From the NCBI RefSeq assembly GCF_900890425.1, contig NZ_CAAHFG010000004.1:726330-790329 (forward strand): a stretch of 64,000 bases of DNA, written 5' to 3'. Below the pieces are notes generated by a model. That model did not search any database. It was not told the DNA's origin and saw only the letters and a list, made by a program, of their open reading frames with translations. Shown piece by piece: positions 60,815-64,000 of this stretch (the stretch's first letter is position 1; each line of letters begins with the position of its first letter). Both the position numbers and the translations under genes were made by a program. This DNA comes from Pontiella desulfatans. GTDB lineage: Bacteria; Verrucomicrobiota; Kiritimatiellia; Kiritimatiellales; Pontiellaceae.

Positions 60815-61496
60815 GTGGATCGTTTTCAGTCTACTGCTTTGCGACCTGGCCTGGGCGAGTCCCGTCGAGGCTCCTTCGAAAAACTGGCAGGATCTTCGCG
60901 AGAAAAACCTGCGCATGGGCTTTACGGAGGAGCGGGTCGGCCGGGCCATCGCCGCCTGCCGTTCCGCCGGCCTGAAGGTGGCCGAAGCCGAAGACCTCTT
61001 CTGCCCGGTCTATGCCGCCCACGACGAAGAACTGCCTTCCGACTGCATTTTCCTTAAGATCGAGGAGGGGCTCGCCAAGCATGTTGCCTGGAAAGAAGTC
61101 CACGGTGCCGCCGACCGGCGCCTGGCCTGCATGCGGCAGGCCGACCAATTGATTATGGCCGCGCGGAACCACCGCGGCGGGCAGCACGCCCATCTTGTCA
61201 TGCACACCTGCATGGCGCTGGAAAGCGGGCTTCCCGCCGACGCGCTTGAACAAACCTTTTCCCGGCCCGGCCGCTTCCGCTACGGCCGCCTCATCCATGT
61301 GGTCGAGGCCGGCGAAGCGCTCAAGCTCGCCGGCTTCGCCAACCCGCAGATTGTCCACATCATGAACGATTGCCTCGATCGCGACCTCTCCGGCGCGGAG
61401 GTCTTCCGCGTCGTCGATCTCCTCCAGGCCGGGCTCCGCGAAGGCAAGGATTTCGAAACCATCCACGCCACCCTCTGGGCCTCCGCCGACAAGTAG
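60807..61496 (+). CDS. Exported protein of unknown function in the sigma operon
   Basis: 229 residues from ATG 60807 (GAGG site; ATG 60795 is the alternative). Signal peptide MHRWIVFSLLLCDLAWA. The rest is helical: EERVGRAIAACRSAGLKVAEAEDLFCPVYAAHDEELP and two repeat-like halves (GRAIAA..., GEALKLAGFANPQIVHIMNDCL) with few Cys. No family recognised. Overlaps the CBM48 gene by 8 bases, so it belongs to the sigma operon and may be its sensor or output. Confidence 0.7.
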   Translation: MHRWIVFSLLLCDLAWASPVEAPSKNWQDLREKNLRMGFTEERVGRAIAACRSAGLKVAEAEDLFCPVYAAHDEELPSDCIFLKIEEGLAKHVAWKEVHGAADRRLACMRQADQLIMAARNHRGGQHAHLVMHTCMALESGLPADALEQTFSRPGRFRYGRLIHVVEAGEALKLAGFANPQIVHIMNDCLDRDLSGAEVFRVVDLLQAGLREGKDFETIHATLWASADK

Positions 61497-61593
61497 CCGG
61501 GTTCCACCCCGCCGCCCCGCCCTTACTCCATTACGACATTTCACGCATTAACCACTTTCACATAGGAACAGGTATCTTCCTTGCAGGGATATC

Positions 61594-61659
61594 AACCACG
61601 AAGGCACGAAGTACACAAAGTTCGGACTGTAGCTTTGAGTTCTTCGTGTCTTTGTGGTT
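61594..61659. repeat. Inverted repeat AACCACGAAGGCACGAAG type
   Basis: AACCACGAAGGCACGAAG (61594-61611) and CTTCGTGTCTTTGTGGTT (61642-61659) pair at 16 of 18 positions. Such CACGAAG repeats are widely dispersed in environmental bacteria; a partial copy is at about 29862-29895. Confidence 0.8.
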
Positions 61660-61775
61660 AGCGCCTTTGGAATTCGTGAGGGGAACATTCAATCCCCTTC
61701 CTTTGGTTGTGACGAATCGGCGTGGCCGGGTGTACTGCTTCCATAACCAATAAACACCAACCAAGGAGCAAGGTT

Positions 61776-62021
61776 ATGAAGCTGAAATACATCATCGCAC
61801 TCGCCGCATGCATCACCCTTACAACCGCAATGGTCGAAGCCAAGGGCAACGGCACCTGCAACGGGAAAGCCGCCCAGGAATGCGCCAAGGATTGCGACCA
61901 GGTTTGCGGCGAAGCATGCACCTGCGATCAAAAGAAAGCGGATTGCACACAAGACTGCGCCAAGGACTGCGAGAAGAAGCAGCAGCGCAAAAAGGCCGGC
62001 AAGGGGTCTTGCGGCGCCTAA
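61776..62021 (+). CDS. Small exported Cys-rich protein
   Basis: 81 residues from ATG 61776 (AAGGAG site). Signal peptide MKLKYIIALAACITLTTAMVEA, then a mature part with 10 Cys in CxxxC/CxC spacing (CNGKAAQECAKDCDQVCGEACTCDQKKADC, a few residues later CAKDC) and a Lys tail. Similar in style to 36666-36875. The two DUF2202 genes follow on the same strand. Function unknown; metal binding is a guess. Confidence 0.78.
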   Translation: MKLKYIIALAACITLTTAMVEAKGNGTCNGKAAQECAKDCDQVCGEACTCDQKKADCTQDCAKDCEKKQQRKKAGKGSCGA

Positions 62022-62086
62022 TGGGTCCACCGGGAAAAACCGCAGGGCCATAGTGCCCTGCGTCAACCTTAACTAAGGAACATGCC

Positions 62087-62731
62087 ATGAAACCGCAAAC
62101 CACCCTCGTTTTAGTCCTCCTCCTGTCGGCTTCGTTTTCCGGAGCGAAACAAAACCGGCATCGCCACGGGAGGCAGGCGGACGCCTGTGGCCAAGGGTGC
62201 GCGGCAACACCGGCCGTGAAGGCGGATGCGAAGTTGACGGAAGCCGATGCCAGGCATCTGCTCTATCTGCGCGAGGAGGAAAAACTCGCGCGCGATGTCT
62301 ACAACGCCATGGCCAAGCTCTACGACCAGCGCGTGTTCACCAACATTCCGCGCGCGGAGCAGCACCACATGGATGCCGTTCTAGGGTTGTTGACCGCGTA
62401 CGGGCTGGAAGACCCTGTGAAAGAAAAAGCAGGCGCGTTCAGCGACGCCGAACTGCAAAAGCTTTTCGACGCCTTGGTTGAGCGCGGGTCAATCTCGCGC
62501 ATGGATGCCTATCTCGTTGGCGCGTTGATCGAGGAGGTTGACATCCTCGACCTCCAAGAGGCCATCGGGCAGACGCAGAACGAAAACATTCGCTCCGTGC
62601 TCGAAGCGCTGGAAGGCGGATCGAAAAGGCATTTGAACGCCTTCGTTCGAAACTATGAATCCGTCTCCGGGAAAACCTATGCGGCGCAAAAGATGCCGCA
62701 GGCGGAGGTCGATGCCATCCTCGGGAAATAG
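62087..62731 (+). CDS. DUF2202 ferritin-like exported protein
   Basis: 214 residues, signal peptide MKPQTTLVLVLLLSASFSGA. DUF2202 core: LREEEKLARDVYNAMAKLYD, VFTNIPRAEQHHMDAV, LLTAYGLEDPV, LVERGSISRMDAYLVGALIEEVDI, LEGGSKRHLNAFVRNY. The E..K..D, E.HH, EE.D and H pattern over four helices resembles ferritin-like metal sites. No activity is known. Paralogue of 62884-63501, 150 bases downstream. Confidence 0.9.
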   Translation: MKPQTTLVLVLLLSASFSGAKQNRHRHGRQADACGQGCAATPAVKADAKLTEADARHLLYLREEEKLARDVYNAMAKLYDQRVFTNIPRAEQHHMDAVLGLLTAYGLEDPVKEKAGAFSDAELQKLFDALVERGSISRMDAYLVGALIEEVDILDLQEAIGQTQNENIRSVLEALEGGSKRHLNAFVRNYESVSGKTYAAQKMPQAEVDAILGK

Positions 62732-62800
62732 CTGGGCGTCAGCGCCCGACGCCGCGCAGTTGCGGATGGGCGATGCCGCCCATCCGGGGGCGCGAAGTTC
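62732..62800. repeat. GC-rich hairpins between the DUF2202 genes
   Basis: GGCGTC-AGCGCCC-GACGCC and GATGGGCG-ATGC-CGCCCATC in tandem, with CCGGGGGCGCG after. May be REP-like elements or a transcript end; no T tract. Confidence 0.5.
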
Positions 62801-62883
62801 CCCAAACCCCAGTGAATTGCGCTTGGCACACCCCGTGCGTTAGCACCGTGTTGGAACCGTCGAGAATTGTTAGGAGAATCACC

Positions 62884-63501
62884 ATGAACAGAAGCACATT
62901 ATTGGCAATTATCGTGGGCAGCATGATTACGGGTTGGATGCTCGAACCCGTGGTTGCCGCAAAGGGAAAAGGCAAAGGGGGCGGCGGCACGGTGCCAGCC
63001 CTTACCGAGGCGGAGGCCGACGACCTGCTGTTCATGCGCGAGGAGGAAAAGCTCGCACGCGATGTATACCTTACCTTCTACACCCTGTGGGGCACGCAGG
63101 TGTTCGACAACATTTCCCAGTCGGAACAGCGGCATACGGATTCGGTGCTGGCTTTGATTCAAAAGTATGGCCTCGTCGATCCCGTTGGAGACAATGGCAT
63201 AGGAGAGTTCGAAAACGAGGAGCTCCAGCACCTGTATGACGACCTGGTCGCCATTGGCGGGCAGTCGGAGCTCGAAGCCCTTTACGTGGGCGCCCTGATC
63301 GAGGAAGTCGATATCGAGGATATCTGGCTGGCCATGGAACGCACCGACAAGAGCGACATCGACAATGTCTATGCCAACCTGCTGGCCGGATCGGAAAACC
63401 ATCTGGTGGCCTTCGTGGGCAACATCGAAAACCATATCGAAGGGTTGTACGAAGCACAGTACATCTCGCAGGAAGAAGTCGACGTCATTCTTGGACGCTG
63501 A
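62884..63501 (+). CDS. DUF2202 ferritin-like exported protein (second copy)
   Basis: 205 residues from ATG 62884 (TTAGGAGAATC site); the longer frame to 62773 is repeat sequence. Signal peptide MNRSTLLAIIVGSMITGW. Core: MREEEKLARDVYLTFYTLWG, VFDNISQSEQRHTDSV, LIQKYGLVDPVGDN, LYVGALIEEVDIEDIWLAM, GSENHLVAFVGNIE. In this copy one His of the E-H-H block is Arg (EQRH versus EQHH). Probably arose by duplication of the neighbour. Confidence 0.9.
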   Translation: MNRSTLLAIIVGSMITGWMLEPVVAAKGKGKGGGGTVPALTEAEADDLLFMREEEKLARDVYLTFYTLWGTQVFDNISQSEQRHTDSVLALIQKYGLVDPVGDNGIGEFENEELQHLYDDLVAIGGQSELEALYVGALIEEVDIEDIWLAMERTDKSDIDNVYANLLAGSENHLVAFVGNIENHIEGLYEAQYISQEEVDVILGR

Positions 63502-63531
63502 CCGGAAATTTAAAAGAGGAGGTTCCAGCCA

Positions 63532-63873
63532 TTGTTGATTCTCCTTTCAATGGCTGGCTTTTTTATCGTTATGAAACCGCTCATGTACAGGCACCGTCCG
63601 GCTTTCCCCGCACTTGTGGGCGCGGTCGTCTCACTGCTCGGCGGGATATTTTGTTTCGGCATGATCTATGTGCGGGTGAAGAGCGGGGAGATCGGCGAGG
63701 AAAAGCTGAAGGCCCTCATTTTCATTTCGGTGGCCACCTCGCTCATCTTTTTGGTTGCCGCATTCGGGCGCTATCAATTCACCCATCTTTGGATGAAGCC
63801 GCGCCCCAACAAGAAACCTGCGCCGCGCCATCGGAGAAGGCCGCGCAGGTTCAACGATGCGGAGAAGTTTTAA
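63532..63873 (+). CDS. Small two-span membrane protein
   Basis: 113 residues from TTG 63532, preceded at good distance by GAGGAGG; ATG 63550 is the alternative. Two or three hydrophobic segments (MLILLSMAGFFIV, FPALVGAVVSLLGGIFCFGMIYV, ALIFISVATSLIFLVAAF) and a basic C-terminal tail (RHRRRPRRF). No family recognised. Confidence 0.65.
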   Translation: MLILLSMAGFFIVMKPLMYRHRPAFPALVGAVVSLLGGIFCFGMIYVRVKSGEIGEEKLKALIFISVATSLIFLVAAFGRYQFTHLWMKPRPNKKPAPRHRRRPRRFNDAEKF

Positions 63874-63953
63874 AAGGCACCGATCCGCATGTGACCTTCG
63901 GGCGGCGGGCGGTGTAGGTAACCATAGAACAGGTCTATTAACAGGGGCATACG

Positions 63954-64000
63954 ATGAATCTATCCAGGCGACGATTTCTAGAATACTGCGGCGTTGCCGC
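63954..64000 (+). CDS. Start of a Tat-exported protein (cut by window end)
   Basis: 16 residues visible from ATG 63954 (AGGGG site): NLSRRRFLEYCGVAA carries the twin-arginine motif SRRRFL before a hydrophobic start. Gene runs beyond base 64000; the enzyme type is unknown. Confidence 0.65.
   Translation, partial: MNLSRRRFLEYCGVA

Overview
The window looks like chromosome of a GC-rich, Gram-negative PVC-group marine polysaccharide degrader, most like Kiritimatiellota (Pontiella-type). This is inferred from gene content: S1 sulfatase, GH130 enzyme, SASA-type esterase, PEP-CTERM protein, PEGA lipoprotein, SHD1 domain, DUF2202 proteins, a RAYT transposase and many dispersed intergenic repeats. 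No rRNA, tRNA or CRISPR array was seen.

1-14 kb is a carbohydrate-utilisation locus. Secreted proteins (two paralogous binding-type proteins, one with PEP-CTERM, and two large enzymes with clan-A-like NE...E motifs), a SASA esterase, a GPH-type sugar:cation symporter, a GH130 enzyme and a sulfatase without a signal peptide are transcribed from divergent promoters. Five copies of a palindrome CTAAA-N4-TTTAG sit in front of these genes and probably define one regulon. 14-20.6 kb holds a charged EF-hand protein and a five-gene operon whose core is an ExbB/MotA-like proton channel with a long 22-residue-repeat tail, an ExbD-like partner and a PEGA lipoprotein.

20.6-27.2 kb (minus strand) has folE, cstA and four overlapping paralogous sensor kinases. 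Three keep the phospho-acceptor histidine but have lost the ATP-binding N-box asparagine; the fourth keeps the N- and G-boxes but has Glu in place of His. 27.3-36.6 kb is the glycine-cleavage set gcvT, gcvPA, gcvPB without gcvH. It is split by an AT-richer accessory island: an FRG-domain gene, a Sel1-repeat/trypsin-like protease gene interrupted by a complete IS3-family element, a zeta-toxin remnant and a small gene.

36.6-44.3 kb holds small housekeeping and regulatory genes: a Cys-rich exported peptide, a histidine phosphatase, a tandem winged-helix regulator preceded by paired 18-22 bp palindromes, an RsbU-like phosphatase with a STAS protein, rsmI, an MFS permease, rsgA and a thioesterase. 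44.5-50.6 kb is gltB-gltD. 50.7-54 kb has a RAYT transposase, a small conserved gene, a DapA/NanA-family aldolase and a solute-binding lipoprotein. 53.7-59.6 kb is an RND exporter / LolA-like / beta-barrel envelope operon with an ArsR regulator, into which a four-helix-bundle gene flanked by inverted heptamer arrays appears to have been inserted. 59.8-64 kb has an ECF sigma factor, a membrane protein with a CBM48-like domain, a Cys-rich exported peptide, two DUF2202 proteins, a small membrane protein and the start of a Tat-exported protein.
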